Positions 51,427-64,000 of a DNA stretch of 64,000 nt are shown here, one piece after another. Position numbers and translations under genes: made by a program. How positions within the stretch are numbered: position 1 is the stretch's first letter; each line of letters starts with the position of its first letter. The notes under the pieces were generated by a model. It had not been told where the DNA came from, did not search any database, and saw only the letters and a program-made list of their open reading frames with translations. Source of the stretch: Calliopsis andreniformis (taxonomy: Eukaryota; Arthropoda; Insecta; Hymenoptera; Andrenidae); the NCBI RefSeq assembly GCF_051401765.1, contig NW_027480464.1:124001-188000 (forward strand), read 5' to 3'.

Positions 51427-54400
51427 ATCCTCAATATTCAATCCTCAATACTCAATCTGCAATCCTCAATCCTCAGTCCTCACTCCTCAATCCTCATTCT
51501 TCAATCCTCAATACTGAATCCTCAATCTTCAATCCTCAATCCTCAGTCCTCAATTCTCAATCCTCAATCCTCAATCCTCAGACTTCAAACACCAATACTG
51601 AACCCTCAGTCCTCGTCCTCAATCCACAACCCTCAATCCTCGATCCTCAATCTTCAATCATTAATATTCAATCTTCAATCTTCAATCCTCAATCCTCAAT
51701 CCTCAACCCTCAATCCTCAACGTTCAATCCTCAATACCCAATCCTCAGTCTTCCATCCTCAATCCTCAATACTCAATCCTCAATCCTCAATACTCCGTCC
51801 TCAATCCTCAATCTTCAATCCTCTATACTCAATCTTCAATCCTCAATCCTCAATCCTTAATCCTCAATCTTCGATCCTCAATACTGAATCTTCAATCCTC
51901 AATCCTCAATCCTCATTCCTCAATCCTCATTCTTCAATCCTCAACGCCCAATCCTCAATCTTCAATCCTCAATGTTCAATCCGCAATACCCAATCCTCAA
52001 TCTTCAATCCTCAACCCTCAATCCTCAATCCTCAATCCTCAATCCTCGATCTTCAATCCTCAATACTCAATCTTCAATCCTCAATCCTCAATCCTCAATC
52101 CTCAATCCACATTCTTCAATCCTCAACACCCAATCCTCTATCTTCAATCCTCCATCCTCAGTCCTCAATTCTGAATCCTCAATCCTCAATCCTCAGACCT
52201 CAAACATCAATACTGAACCCTCAGTCCTCGTCCTCAATCCACAACCCTCAATCATCTATCCTCAATCTTCAATCATCAATATTCAATCTTCAATCCTCAA
52301 TCCTCAGTCCTCAATACTCAATCCACAATCCTCAATGATCAATCCTCAATACCCAAACCTCAATCTTCAATCCTCAATCCTCAATCCTCAACCCTCAATC
52401 CTCAACGTTCAATCCTCAATACCCAATCCTCAGTCTTCCACCCTCAATCCTCAATACTCAATCCTCAATCCTCAGTACTCAGTCCTCAATCCTCAATCTT
52501 CAATCCTCAGTCCTCAAACCTCAATCCTGAATCCTCAATCCCGAATCCTCAATCTTCAGCCCTCAGTCCTCTACAATCAGTTGTCAATCCTCAATCCTCA
52601 ATAGAATATCATCAATTCACAGCTTTCATTACTCAATACTCAATCTGCAATCTTCAAATCTCAATCCACAAACATCAATCCTCATCACGCAACCCTCAAC
52701 ACTCAGTCCTCAATCTTCAATCTACAATCCTCAATCCTCAATCTTCAATCCTCAGTACTCAATCTTCAATCCTCAATCCTCAATTCTCAATCCTCAATGC
52801 TCAATACTCAATCGTCAATCCTCAGTCCTCAATCCCCAATCCTCAATCTTCAATCCTCAATCCTCAATCCTCAATCCTCAATCCTCAATCTTCAATCCTC
52901 AATAGTCAATCTTCAATCATCAATCCTCGATCCTCAATCCTCAATCCTCAATCCTCAATCCTCAATCTTCAATCCTCAATACTCAAACTGCAATCCTCAG
53001 TCCTCAGTCCTCACTCCTCAATTCTCATTCTTCAATCCTCAATACCGAATCCTCAATCTTCAATCCTCAATCCACAATCCTCAATTCTCAATCCACAATC
53101 CTCAATCCTCAGACTTCAAACACCAATACTCAACCCTCAGTCCTCGTCCTCAATCCGCAACCCTCAATCCTCAATCCTCAATCTTCAATCATTAATATTC
53201 AATCTTCAATCCTCAATCCTCAATCCTCAATCCTCAACTCTCAACCCTCAATGTTCAATCCTCAATACCCAATCCCCAGTCTTCAATCCTCAATCCCCAA
53301 TCCTCAATCCTCAATCCTCAATTCTCAGTCCTCAATCCTCAATCTTCAATCCTCAATACTCAATCTTCAATCCTCAATCCTCAATCCTCAATCTTCAATC
53401 CTCAATACTGAATCTTCTATCCTCAATCTCCAATCCTCAATGTTCAATCCGCAATACCCAATCCTCAACCCTCAACACTCAGTCCCCAATCCTCAATATT
53501 CAATCCTCAATCCTCTGTCCTCAATCCACAATCCTCAACGGTCAATGCTCAATACTCAATCTTCAATGCTCATTCCTCAATCCTCAATCCTCAATTCTCA
53601 ATCCTCAATAGTCAACATTCAATCCTCAATACTCAATCTTCAATCCTCATTCCTCAATGTTCAATCCTCAATACCCAATCTTCAGTCTTCAATCCTCAAT
53701 CCTCAATCCTCAATCCTCAATCCTCAATACTCAGTCCTCAATCCTCAGGCTTCAATCCTCAATACTCAATCTTCAATCCTCAATCCTCAATCCTCAATCC
53801 TCAATCTTCAATCCTCAATACTGAATCTTCAATGCTCAATCCTCAATCCTCAATCCTCAATCCTCAATCCTCAATCACCTATCCTCAACACCCAATCCTC
53901 AACCTTCAATCCTCTATGTTCAATCCGCAATACCCAATCCTCAATCTTCAACCCTCAACCCTCAATCCTCAATCCTCAAACCTCAGTCTTCAATCTTCAA
54001 TCCTCAATACTCAATCTTCAATCCTCAATCCTCAATAATCAATCCTCATTCCACATTCTTCAATCCTCAACACCCAATCCTCAATCTTCAATCCTCAATC
54101 TTGAGTCCTCAATTCTCAATCCTCAATCCTCAATCCTCAGACCTCAAACATCAATACTCAAACCTCAGTCCTCGTCCTCAATCCACAACCCTCAATCCTC
54201 GATCCTCAATCTTCAATAATCAATATTCAATCTTCAATCCTCAATCCTCAATCCTCAATACTCAATCCACAATCCTCAATTCTCAATCGTCAATGCTCAA
54301 TACTCAATCGTCAATACTCAATCCCCAATCCTCAATCTTCAATCCTCAATCCTCAATCCTCAATCCTCAATCCTCAATCTTCAATCCTCAATACTCAATC

Positions 54401-54539
54401 TTCAATCCTCAATCCTCAATCATCAATCCTCAATCCTCAATCCTCAATCCTCAATCCTCAATATTCAATCCGCAATACTCAATCTGCAATCCTCAATCCT
54501 CAGTCCTCACTCCTCAATCCTCATTCTTCAATCCTCAAT

Positions 54540-56650
54540 ACCGAATACTCAATCTTCAATCCTCAATCCTCAGTCCTCAATTCTCAATCCTCAATCCTCA
54601 ATCCTCAATACTCAATCTTCAATCCTCAATACTAAATCCTCAATCCTCAATCCTCAGTCCTCAATCCACAATCCTCAATCCTCAAACCTCAATCCTCAAT
54701 CGTCAGCCCTCGTCCTCAATCATCCACACTCAATCCTCAATCCTCAATCTTCAATCATCAATACTCAATCTTCAATCCTCAATCCTCAATCTTCAATCCT
54801 CAATCCTCAATTCTCAGTCCTCAATACTCAATCCTCAATCGTCAATCCTCAATACCCAATCATCAATCTTCAATCCTCAATCCTCAATCCTCAATCCTCA
54901 ATCCTCAATCTTCATTCCTCAATACTCAATCTACAATCCTCAATCCTCGATCCTCAATCCTCAATGCTCAATCCTCAATCCTCAATCCTCAACCCTCAAT
55001 CTTCAATCCTCGATACTCAGTCAGCAATCCTCAATCTTCAATCCTCAATCCTCAATCCTCATTCTTCAATCCTCAATGCCCAGGCCTCAATCTTCAATCC
55101 TCAATCCTCAATCCTCAATACTCAATCTTCAATCATCAATCCTCAATCCTCAATCCTCAATCCTCAATCCTCAATCCTCAATCTTCAATCCTCAATACTC
55201 AAACTGCAATCCTCAGTCCTCAGTCCTCACTCCTCAATTCTCATTCTTCAATCCTCAATACCGAATCCTCAATCTTCAATCCTCAATCCACAATCCTCAA
55301 TTCTCAATCCACAATCCTCAATCCTCAGACTTCAAACACCAATACTCAACCCTCAGTCCTCGTCCTCAATCCGCAACCCTCAATCCTCAATCCTCAATCT
55401 TCAATCATTAATATTCAATCTTCAATCCTCAATCCTCAATCCTCAATCCTCAACTCTCAACACTCAATGTTCAATCCTCAATACCCAATCCTCAGTCTTC
55501 AATCCTCAATCCCCAATCCTCAATCCTCAATCCTCAATTCTCAGTCCTCAATCCTCAATCTTCAATCCTCAATACTAAATCTTCAATCCTCAATCCTCAA
55601 TCCTCAATCTTCAATCCTCAATACTGAATCTTCTATCCTCAATCTCCAATCCTCAATGTTCAATCCGCAATACCCAATCCTCAACCCTGAACACTCAGTC
55701 CCCAATCCTCAATATGCAATCCTCAATCCTCAGTCCTCAATCCACAATCCTCAACGGTCAATGCTCAATACTCAATCTTCAATGCTCATTCCTCAATCCT
55801 CAATCCTCAATTCTCAATCCTCAATCGTCAACATTCAATCCTCAATACTCAATCTTCAATCCTCATTCCTAAATGTTCAATCCTCAATACCCAATCTTCA
55901 GTCTTCAATCCTCAATCCTCAATCCTCAGTACTCAGTCCTCAATCCTCAGCCTTCAATCCTCAATACTCAATCTTCAATCCTCAATCCTCAATCCTCAAT
56001 CCTCAATCCTCAATCTTCAATCCTCAATACTGAATCTTCAATGCTCAATCCTCAATCCTCAATCCTCAATCCTCAATCCTCAATCACCTATCCTCAACAC
56101 CCAATCCTCAACCATCAATCCTCTATGTTCAATCCGCAATACCCAATCCTCAATCTTCAACCCACAACCCTCAATCCTCAATCCTCAATCCTCAGTCTTC
56201 AATCTTCAATCCTCAATACTCAATCTTCAATCCTCAATCCTCAATAATCAATCCTCAATCCACATTCTTCAATCCTCAACACCCAATCCTCAATCTACAA
56301 TCCTCAATCTTCAGTCCTCAATTCTCAATCCTCAATCCTCAATCCTCAGACCTCAAACATCAATACTCAACCCTCAGTCCTCGTCCTCAATCCACAACCC
56401 TCAATCCTCGATCCTCAATCTTCAATAATCAATATTCAATCTTCAATCCTCAATCTTCAATCCTCAATCCTCAATCCTCAATCCTCAATCCTCAATCTTC
56501 AATCCTCAATACTCAATCTTCAATCATCAATCCTCAATCCTCAATCCTCAATCCTCAATCCTCGATCCTCAATCTTCAATCCTCAATACTCAAACTGCAA
56601 TCCTCAGTCCTCAGTCCTCACTCCTCAATTCTCATTCTTCAATCCTCAAT
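54540..56650 (+). repeat. 2111-bp higher-order tandem unit, copy 1
   Basis: Anchors ACCGAAT (54540), CTCAATGCTCAATCC (54961) and CACTCAATGTTC (55460) each recur 2111 bp later. The copies look almost identical. Confidence 0.88.
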
Positions 56651-58761
56651 ACCGAATCCTCAATCTTCAATCCTCAATCCTCAGTCCTCAATTCTCAATC
56701 CTCAATCCTCAATCCTCAATACTCAATCTTCAATCCTCAATACTAAATCCTCAATCCTCAATCCTCAGTCCTCAATCCACAATCCTCAATCCTCAAACCT
56801 CAATCCTCAATCGTCAGCCCTCGTCCTCAATCATCCACACTCAATCCTCAATCCTCAATCTTCAATCATCAATACTCAATCTTCAATCCTCAATCCTCAA
56901 TCTTCAATCCTCAATCCTCAATTCTCAGTCCTCAATACTCAATCCTCAATCGTCAATCCTCAATACCCAATCATCAATCTTCAATCCTCAATCCTCAATC
57001 CTCAATCCTCAATCCTCAATCTTCATTCCTCAATACTCAATCTACAATCCTCAATCCTCGATCCTCAATCCTCAATGCTCAATCCTCAATCCTCAATCCT
57101 CAACCCTCAATCTTCAATCCTCGATACTCAGTCAGCAATCCTCAATCTTCAATCCTCAATCCTCAATCCTCATTCTTCAATCCTCAATGCCCAGGCCTCA
57201 ATCTTCAATCCTCAATCCTCAATCCTCAATACTCAATCTTCAATCATCAATCCTCAATCCTCAATCCTCAATCCTCAATCCTCAATCCTCAATCTTCAAT
57301 CCTCAATACTCAAACTGCAATCCTCAGTCCTCAGTCCTCACTCCTCAATTCTCATTCTTCAATCCTCAATACCGAATCCTCAATCTTCAATCCTCAATCC
57401 ACAATCCTCAATTCTCAATCCACAATCCTCAATCCTCAGACTTCAAACACCAATACTCAACCCTCAGTCCTCGTCCTCAATCCGCAACCCTCAATCCTCA
57501 ATCCTCAATCTTCAATCATTAATATTCAATCTTCAATCCTCAATCCTCAATCCTCAATCCTCAACTCTCAACACTCAATGTTCAATCCTCAATACCCAAT
57601 CCTCAGTCTTCAATCCTCAATCCCCAATCCTCAATCCTCAATCCTCAATTCTCAGTCCTCAATCCTCAATCTTCAATCCTCAATACTAAATCTTCAATCC
57701 TCAATCCTCAATCCTCAATCTTCAATCCTCAATACTGAATCTTCTATCCTCAATCTCCAATCCTCAATGTTCAATCCGCAATACCCAATCCTCAACCCTG
57801 AACACTCAGTCCCCAATCCTCAATATGCAATCCTCAATCCTCAGTCCTCAATCCACAATCCTCAACGGTCAATGCTCAATACTCAATCTTCAATGCTCAT
57901 TCCTCAATCCTCAATCCTCAATTCTCAATCCTCAATCGTCAACATTCAATCCTCAATACTCAATCTTCAATCCTCATTCCTCAATGTTCAATCCTCAATA
58001 CCCAATCTTCAGTCTTCAATCCTCAATCCTCAATCCTCAGTACTCAGTCCTCAATCCTCAGCCTTCAATCCTCAATACTCAATCTTCAATCCTCAATCCT
58101 CAATCCTCAATCCTCAATCCTCAATCTTCAATCCTCAATACTGAATCTTCAATGCTCAATCCTCAATCCTCAATCCTCAATCCTCAATCCTCAATCACCT
58201 ATCCTCAACACCCAATCCTCAACCATCAATCCTCTATGTTCAATCCGCAATACCCAATCCTCAATCTTCAACCCACAACCCTCAATCCTCAATCCTCAAT
58301 CCTCAGTCTTCAATCTTCAATCCTCAATACTCAATCTTCAATCCTCAATCCTCAATAATCAATCCTCAATCCACATTCTTCAATCCTCAACACCCAATCC
58401 TCAATCTACAATCCTCAATCTTCAGTCCTCAATTCTCAATCCTCAATCCTCAATCCTCAGACCTCAAACATCAATACTCAACCCTCAGTCCTCGTCCTCA
58501 ATCCACAACCCTCAATCCTCGATCCTCAATCTTCAATAATCAATATTCAATCTTCAATCCTCAATCTTCAATCCTCAATCCTCAATCCTCAATCCTCAAT
58601 CCTCAATCTTCAATCCTCAATACTCAATCTTCAATCATCAATCCTCAATCCTCAATCCTCAATCCTCAATCCTCGATCCTCAATCTTCAATCCTCAATAC
58701 TCAAACTGCAATCCTCAGTCCTCAGTCCTCACTCCTCAATTCTCATTCTTCAATCCTCAAT
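56651..58761 (+). repeat. 2111-bp higher-order tandem unit, copy 2
   Basis: This directly follows copy 1. Most differences are single bases; for example, CATTCCTCAATG near 57980 replaces CATTCCTAAATG near 55870. Confidence 0.88.
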
Positions 58762-59863
58762 ACCGAATCCTCAATCTTCAATCCTCAATCCACAATCCTC
58801 AATTCTCAATCCACAATCCTCAATCCTCAGACTTCAAACACCAATACTCAACCCTCAGTCCTCGTCCTCAATCCGCAACCCTCAATCCTCAATCCTCAAT
58901 CTTCAGTCATTAATATTCAATCTTCAATCCTCAATCCTCAATCCTCAATCCTCAACTCTCAACACTCAATGTTCAATCCTCAATACCCAATCCTCAGTCT
59001 TCAATCCTCAATCCCCAATCCTCAATCCTCAATCCTCAATTCTCAGTCCTCAATCCTCAATCTTCAATCCTCAATACTCAATCTTCAATCCTCAATCCTC
59101 AATCCTCAATCTTCAATCCTCAATACTGAATCTTCTATCCTCAATCTCCAATCCTCAATGTTCAATCCGCAATACCCAATCCTCAATCCTGAACACTCAG
59201 TCCCCAATCCTCAATATTCAATCCTCAATCCTCAGTCCTCAATCCACAATCCTCAACGGTCAATGCTCAATACTCAATCTTCAATGCTCATTCCTCAATC
59301 CTCAATCCTCAATTCTCAATCCTCAATCGTCAACATTCAATCCTCAATACTCAATCTTCAATCCTCATTCCTCAATGTTCAATCCTCAATACCCAATCTT
59401 CAGTCTTCAATCCTCAATCCTCAATCCTCAATCCTCAATCCTCAATACTCAGTCCTCAATCCTCAGGCTTCAATCCTCAATACTCAATCTTCAATCCTCA
59501 ATCCTCAATCCTCAATCCTCAATCTTCAATCCTCAATACTGAATCTTCAATGCTCAATCCTCAATCCTCAATACTCAATCCTCAATCCTCAATCACCTAT
59601 CCTCAACACCCAATCCTCAACCATCAATCCTCTATGTTCAATCCGCAATACCCAATCCTCAATCTTCAGCCCTCAACCCTCAATCCTCAATCCTCAATCC
59701 TCAGCCTTCAATCTTCAATCCTCAATACTCAATCTTCAATCCTCAATCCTCAATAATCAATCCTCAATCCACATTCTTCAATCCTCAACACCCAATCCTC
59801 AATCTACAATCCTCAATCTTCAGTCCTCAATTCTCAATCCTCAATCCTCAATCCTCAGACCTC
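58762..59863 (+). repeat. Truncated third copy of the 2111-bp unit
   Basis: The sequence resumes at the inner ACCGAAT landmark (equivalent to 57371, offset 1391, later 1398). It therefore lacks the first 720 bp of the unit and carries one additional heptamer. A more diverged relative precedes the series, with its matching anchor at 53044. Confidence 0.78.
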
Positions 59864-62800
59864 AGTCCACAATCCTCAATCCTCAAACCTCAATCTTCAA
59901 TCGTCAGTCCTCGTCCTCAATCCTCAACCCTCAATCCTCGATCCTCAATATTCAATAATCAATATTCAATCTTCAATCCTCAATCCTCAATCCTCAATAC
60001 TCAAACCACAATCCTCAATTCTCAATCGTCAATGCTCAATACTCAATCGTCAATCCTCAATCCCGAATCCTCAATCTTCAATCCTCAATCCTCAATCCTC
60101 GATCCTCAATCCTCAATCTTCAATCCTCAATACTCAATCTTCAATCCTCAATACTAAATCCTCAATCCTCAATCCTCAGTCCTCAGTCCACAATCCTCAA
60201 TCCTCAAACCTCAATCTTCAATCGTCAGCCCTCGTCCTCAATCATCCACACTCAATCCTCAATCCTCAATCTTCAATCATCAATACTCAATCTTCAATCC
60301 TCAATCCTCAATCTTCAATCCTCAATCCTCAATTCTCAGTCCTCAATACTCAATCCTCAATCGTCAATCCTCAATACCCAATCCTCAATCTTCAATCCTC
60401 AATCCTCAATCCTCAATCCTCAATCCTCAATCATCATTCCTCAATACTCAATCTACAATCCTCAATCCTCAATCCTCAATCCTCAATGCTCAATCCTCAA
60501 TCCTCAATCCTCAACCCTCAATCTTCAATCCTCGATACTCAATCAGCAATCCTCAATCTTCAATCCTCAATCCTCAATCCTCATTCTTCAATCCTCAATG
60601 CCAAGGCCTCAATCTTCAATCCTCAATCCTCAATCCTCAATTCTCAATCCTCAATCCTCAATCATCAATCCTCAATCCTCAGTCCTCAATCCTCAATCCT
60701 CAATCGTCAATCCCCAATGTTCAATCCGCAATACCCAATACTCAATCTTCAATCCTCAATCCTCAATCCTCAATCCTCAAACCTCAATCCTCAACCCTCA
60801 ATCCTCAGTCCTCGAACCTCAAACCTGTATCCTCAATCCCGAATCCTCAATCTTCAGACCTCAGTCCTCAACAATCAGTTGTCAATCCTCAATCCTCAAT
60901 AGAGTATCCTCAATTCACAGGTTTCAATACTCAATACTCAACCTGAAATCTTCAAATCTCTATCCACAATCATCAATTCTCATCACTAAACCCTCAACAC
61001 TCACTCCCCAATCCTCAATCTTCAATCCTCAATCCTCAATCCTCAATCCTCAATCCTCAATCTTCAATCCTCAATACTCAATCTTCAATCCTCAATCCTC
61101 AATCCTCGGTCTTCAATCCTCAATCGCCAATCTCCAATCCTGAATACTCAATCTTCAATCCTCAATCCTCAATCCTCAATCCTCAATCCTCAGTCCTCAA
61201 ACCTCAATCCTGAATCCTCAAACCTGAATCCTCAGTCTTCAGACCTCAGTCCTCAACAATCAGTTGTCAATCCTCAATCCTCAATAGAATATCCTCAATT
61301 CACAGGTTTCAATACTCAATACTCAACGTGAAATCTTCAAATCTCTATCCACAATCATCAATTCTCATCATTCAACCCTCAACACTCAGTCCCCAAACCT
61401 CAATCTTCAATCTTCAATCCTCAATCCTCAATCCTCAATTTTCAATCCTCAATACTCAATCTTCAATCCTCAATACTAAATCCTCAATCCTCAATCCTCA
61501 GTCCTCAGTCCACAATCCTCAATCCTCAAACCTCAATCTTCAATCGTCAGCCCTCGTCCTCAATCATCCACACTCAATCCTCAATCCTCAATCTTCAATC
61601 ATCAATACTGAATCTTCAATCCTCAATCCTCAATCTTCAATCCTCAATCCTCAATTCTCAGTCCTCAATACTCAATCCTCAATCGTCAATCCTCAATACC
61701 CAATCATCAATCTTCAATCCTCAATCCTCAATCCTCAATCCTCAATCCTCAATCTTCATTCCTCAATACTCAATCTACAATCCTCAATCCTCAATCCTCA
61801 ATCCTCAATGCTCAATCCTCAATCCTCAATCCTCAACCCTCAATCTTCAATCCTCAATCCTCAATCTTCAATCCTCAATACTCAAACTGCAATCCTCAGT
61901 CCTCAGTCCTCACTCCTCAATTCTCATTCTTCAATCCTCAATACCGAATCCTCAATCTTCAATCCTCAATCCACAATCCTCAATTCTCAATCCACAATCC
62001 TCAATCCTCAGACTTCAAACACCAACACTCAACCCTCAGTCCTCGTCCTCAATCCGCAACCCTCAATCCTCAATCCTCAATCTTCAATCATTAATATTCA
62101 ATCTTCAATCCTCAATCCTCAATCCTCAATCTTCAATCCTCAATACTCAATCTTCAATCATCAATCCTCGATCCTCAATCCTCAATCCTCAATCCTCAAT
62201 CCTCAATCTTCAATCCTCAATACTCAAACTGCAATCCTCAGTCCTCAGTCCTCACTCCTCAATTCTCAACCTTCAATCCTCAATACCGAATCCTCAATCT
62301 TCAATCCTCAATCCACAATCCTCAATTCTCAATCCTCAATCCTCAAACCTCAATCCTCAAACGTCAGACCTCGTCCTCAAACCTCAACCCCCAATCCTCA
62401 ATCCTCAATCTTCAAGAATCAATACTCTATCTTCAATCCTCAATCCGCAATACTCAATCCTCAGACTTCAAACACAAATACTCAACCCTCAGTCCTCGTC
62501 CTCAATCCACAACCCTCAATCCTCTATCCTCAATCTTCAATCATTAATGTTCAATCTTCAATCTTCAATGCTCAATCCTCAATCCTCAACCCTCAATCCT
62601 CAACGTTCAATCCTCAATACCCAAACCTCAGTCTTCCGCCCTCAATCCTCAATACTCAATCCTCAATCCTCAATACTCAGTCCTCAATCCCCAATCCTCA
62701 ATCTTCAATCCTCAATCCTCAATCCTCAATCCTCAATCCTCAATCTTCAATCCTCAATACTCAATCTTCAATCATCAATCCTCGATCCTCAATCCTCAAT

Positions 62801-64000
62801 CCTCAATCCTCAATCCTCAATCTTCAATCCTCAATACTCAAACTGCAATCCTCAGGCCTCAGTCCTCACTCCTCAATTCTCATCCTTCAATCCTCAATAC
62901 CGAATCCTCAATCCACAACCCTCAATCCTCAATCCTCAATCTTCAATCATTAATGTTCAATCTTCAATCTTCAATCCTCAATCCTCAATCCTCAACCCTC
63001 AATCCTCAACGTTCAATCCTCAATACCCAATCCTCAGTCTTCCACCCTCAATCCTCAATACTCAATCCTCAATCCTCAACACTCAGTCCTCAATCCTCAA
63101 TCTTCAATCTTCAGTCCTCAAACCTCAATCCTGAATCCTCAATCCTGAATCCTCAATCTTCAGCCCTCAGTCCTCTACAATCAGTTGTCAATCCTCAATC
63201 CTCAATAGAATATCATCAATTCACAGTTTTCATTACTCAATACTCAATCTGCAATCTTCAAATCTCTATCCACAAACATCAATTCTCATCACTCAACCCT
63301 CAACACTCAGTCCCCAGTCCTCAATGTTCAATCCTGAATCCTCAATCCTCAATCCACAATCCTCAACGTTCAATCCTCAATACTCAATCTTCAATGTTCA
63401 TTCCTCAATCCTCAATCCTCAATTCTCAATCCTCAATCGTCAATCGTCAATCCTCAATACTCAACCTTCAATCCTCAATCCTCAATCCTCGGTCCTCAAT
63501 CCTCAATCGTCAATCTCCAATCCTGAATACTCAATCTTCAATCTTCAATCCTCAATCCTCAATCCTCAATTCTCAATCCTCAATCCTCAGTCCTCAGTCC
63601 TCAAACCTCAATCCTCAACCCACAGCCCTCATCCTCAATCCTAAATCCTCAATCCTCAATCCTCAATCTTCAACCCTCAATACTCAATCTTCAATCCTCA
63701 ATCCTCAGTCCACAATCTGCAATCCTCAATGCACAATCCTCAATCCTCAATCCTCAGTCCTCAATCCTCAATCCTCAATCCTCAAACCTCAATCCTCAAC
63801 CGTCAGTCCTCGTCCTCATACCTCAAACCCCAATCCTCAATCCTCAATCTTCGATCATCAATACTCTATCTTCAATCCTCAATCCGCAATCCTCAATCCT
63901 CAATCCTCAATCCTCAATATTCAACGCACAACCCTCAGCCATCAATCCTCAATCCTCAATCGTCAGTCCTCAAACGTCAATCCTGAATCCTCAAACCTGA

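Larger units (their letters stand above)
33757..64000. repeat. Heptamer satellite (CCTCAAT)n, right block
   Basis: This is 30 kb of uninterrupted satellite. Up to about 36 kb, landmarks match those of the left half. From about 35.8 kb, and throughout 44-64 kb, a related subfamily dominates, marked by CAGACTTCAAACACCAATAC, CCGAATCCTC and CACCCATAAG modules. It contains the 6095-bp-offset pair, the 11254-bp-offset pair and the 2111-bp tandem series. The longest open frame, about 567 codons at 46453-48156, is pure heptad artefact. Nothing else was found. Confidence 0.97.

Noticed and set aside
1..64000. CRISPR-like array of short direct repeats
   Set aside because: Repeats are 7 bp, contiguous and degenerate, with no unique spacers, leader or cas genes.

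Overview
The window is almost entirely non-coding satellite DNA. About 60.8 kb of the 64 kb is built from variants of one 7-bp unit, CCTCAAT on the + strand (GGATTGA or ATTGAGG on the - strand). Guanine is rare on the + strand. Recurrent variants (CTTCAAT, ACTCAAT, CCTCAGT, CCACAAT, CCCCAAT, CGTCAAT, CATCAAT, CCTTAAT, CCTGAAT and others) recur in fixed order over kilobases, so the array has higher-order structure. I found no convincing protein-coding gene, tRNA, rRNA or CRISPR array. The many + strand open frames are an artefact: a stop-free 7-bp repeat gives the same heptapeptide (Ser-Ile-Leu-Asn-Pro-Gln-Ser, cyclically) in all three frames. The reverse strand has TGA every 21 bp in every frame.

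The only non-satellite DNA is three near-identical 1082-bp copies of a palindromic element at 13584-14665, 28742-29823 and 32675-33756. Each has AT-rich inverted arms of about 500 bp around a 68-bp GC- and CpG-rich centre. The termini are CACTG...CAGTG and each copy is flanked by TAA. Collapsing the two TAA copies into one restores the heptamer register of the array, which supports a transposon insertion with a 3-bp target duplication. It is most like a non-autonomous CACTA/EnSpm (CMC) element, though that family assignment is tentative. All three copies share the same satellite flanks, so one insertion was later multiplied by duplication of the satellite.

Layout. 1-13.58 kb: mixed higher-order units with several partial duplications, and an element-lacking relative of the insertion locus at 9.26 kb. 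13.58-14.67 kb: element copy 1. 14.67-20.2 kb: long block homologous to 9.5-11.9 kb (offset about 6249) and to 33.8-35.8 kb (offset about 19090). 20.2-25.4 kb: 2462-bp near-identical tandem duplication plus part of a third unit. 26.5-34.7 kb: two large tandem units of about 4.26 and 3.93 kb carrying element copies 2 and 3. 34.1-44.2 kb: two copies of a 4.0-kb block (offset 6095) separated by a 2.1-kb block that is also found at 49.3-51.4 kb (offset 11254). 44-64 kb: a related satellite subfamily with a 2111-bp tandem duplication at 54.5-58.8 kb and a truncated third unit.

The organism is a eukaryote, judged from the scale of the satellite and the cut-and-paste element. An animal, possibly an arthropod, is my guess; the sequence does not settle it. 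The window could be pericentromeric, subtelomeric or another heterochromatic block. All offsets and boundaries were read by eye from shared variant landmarks; percent identities were not computed.
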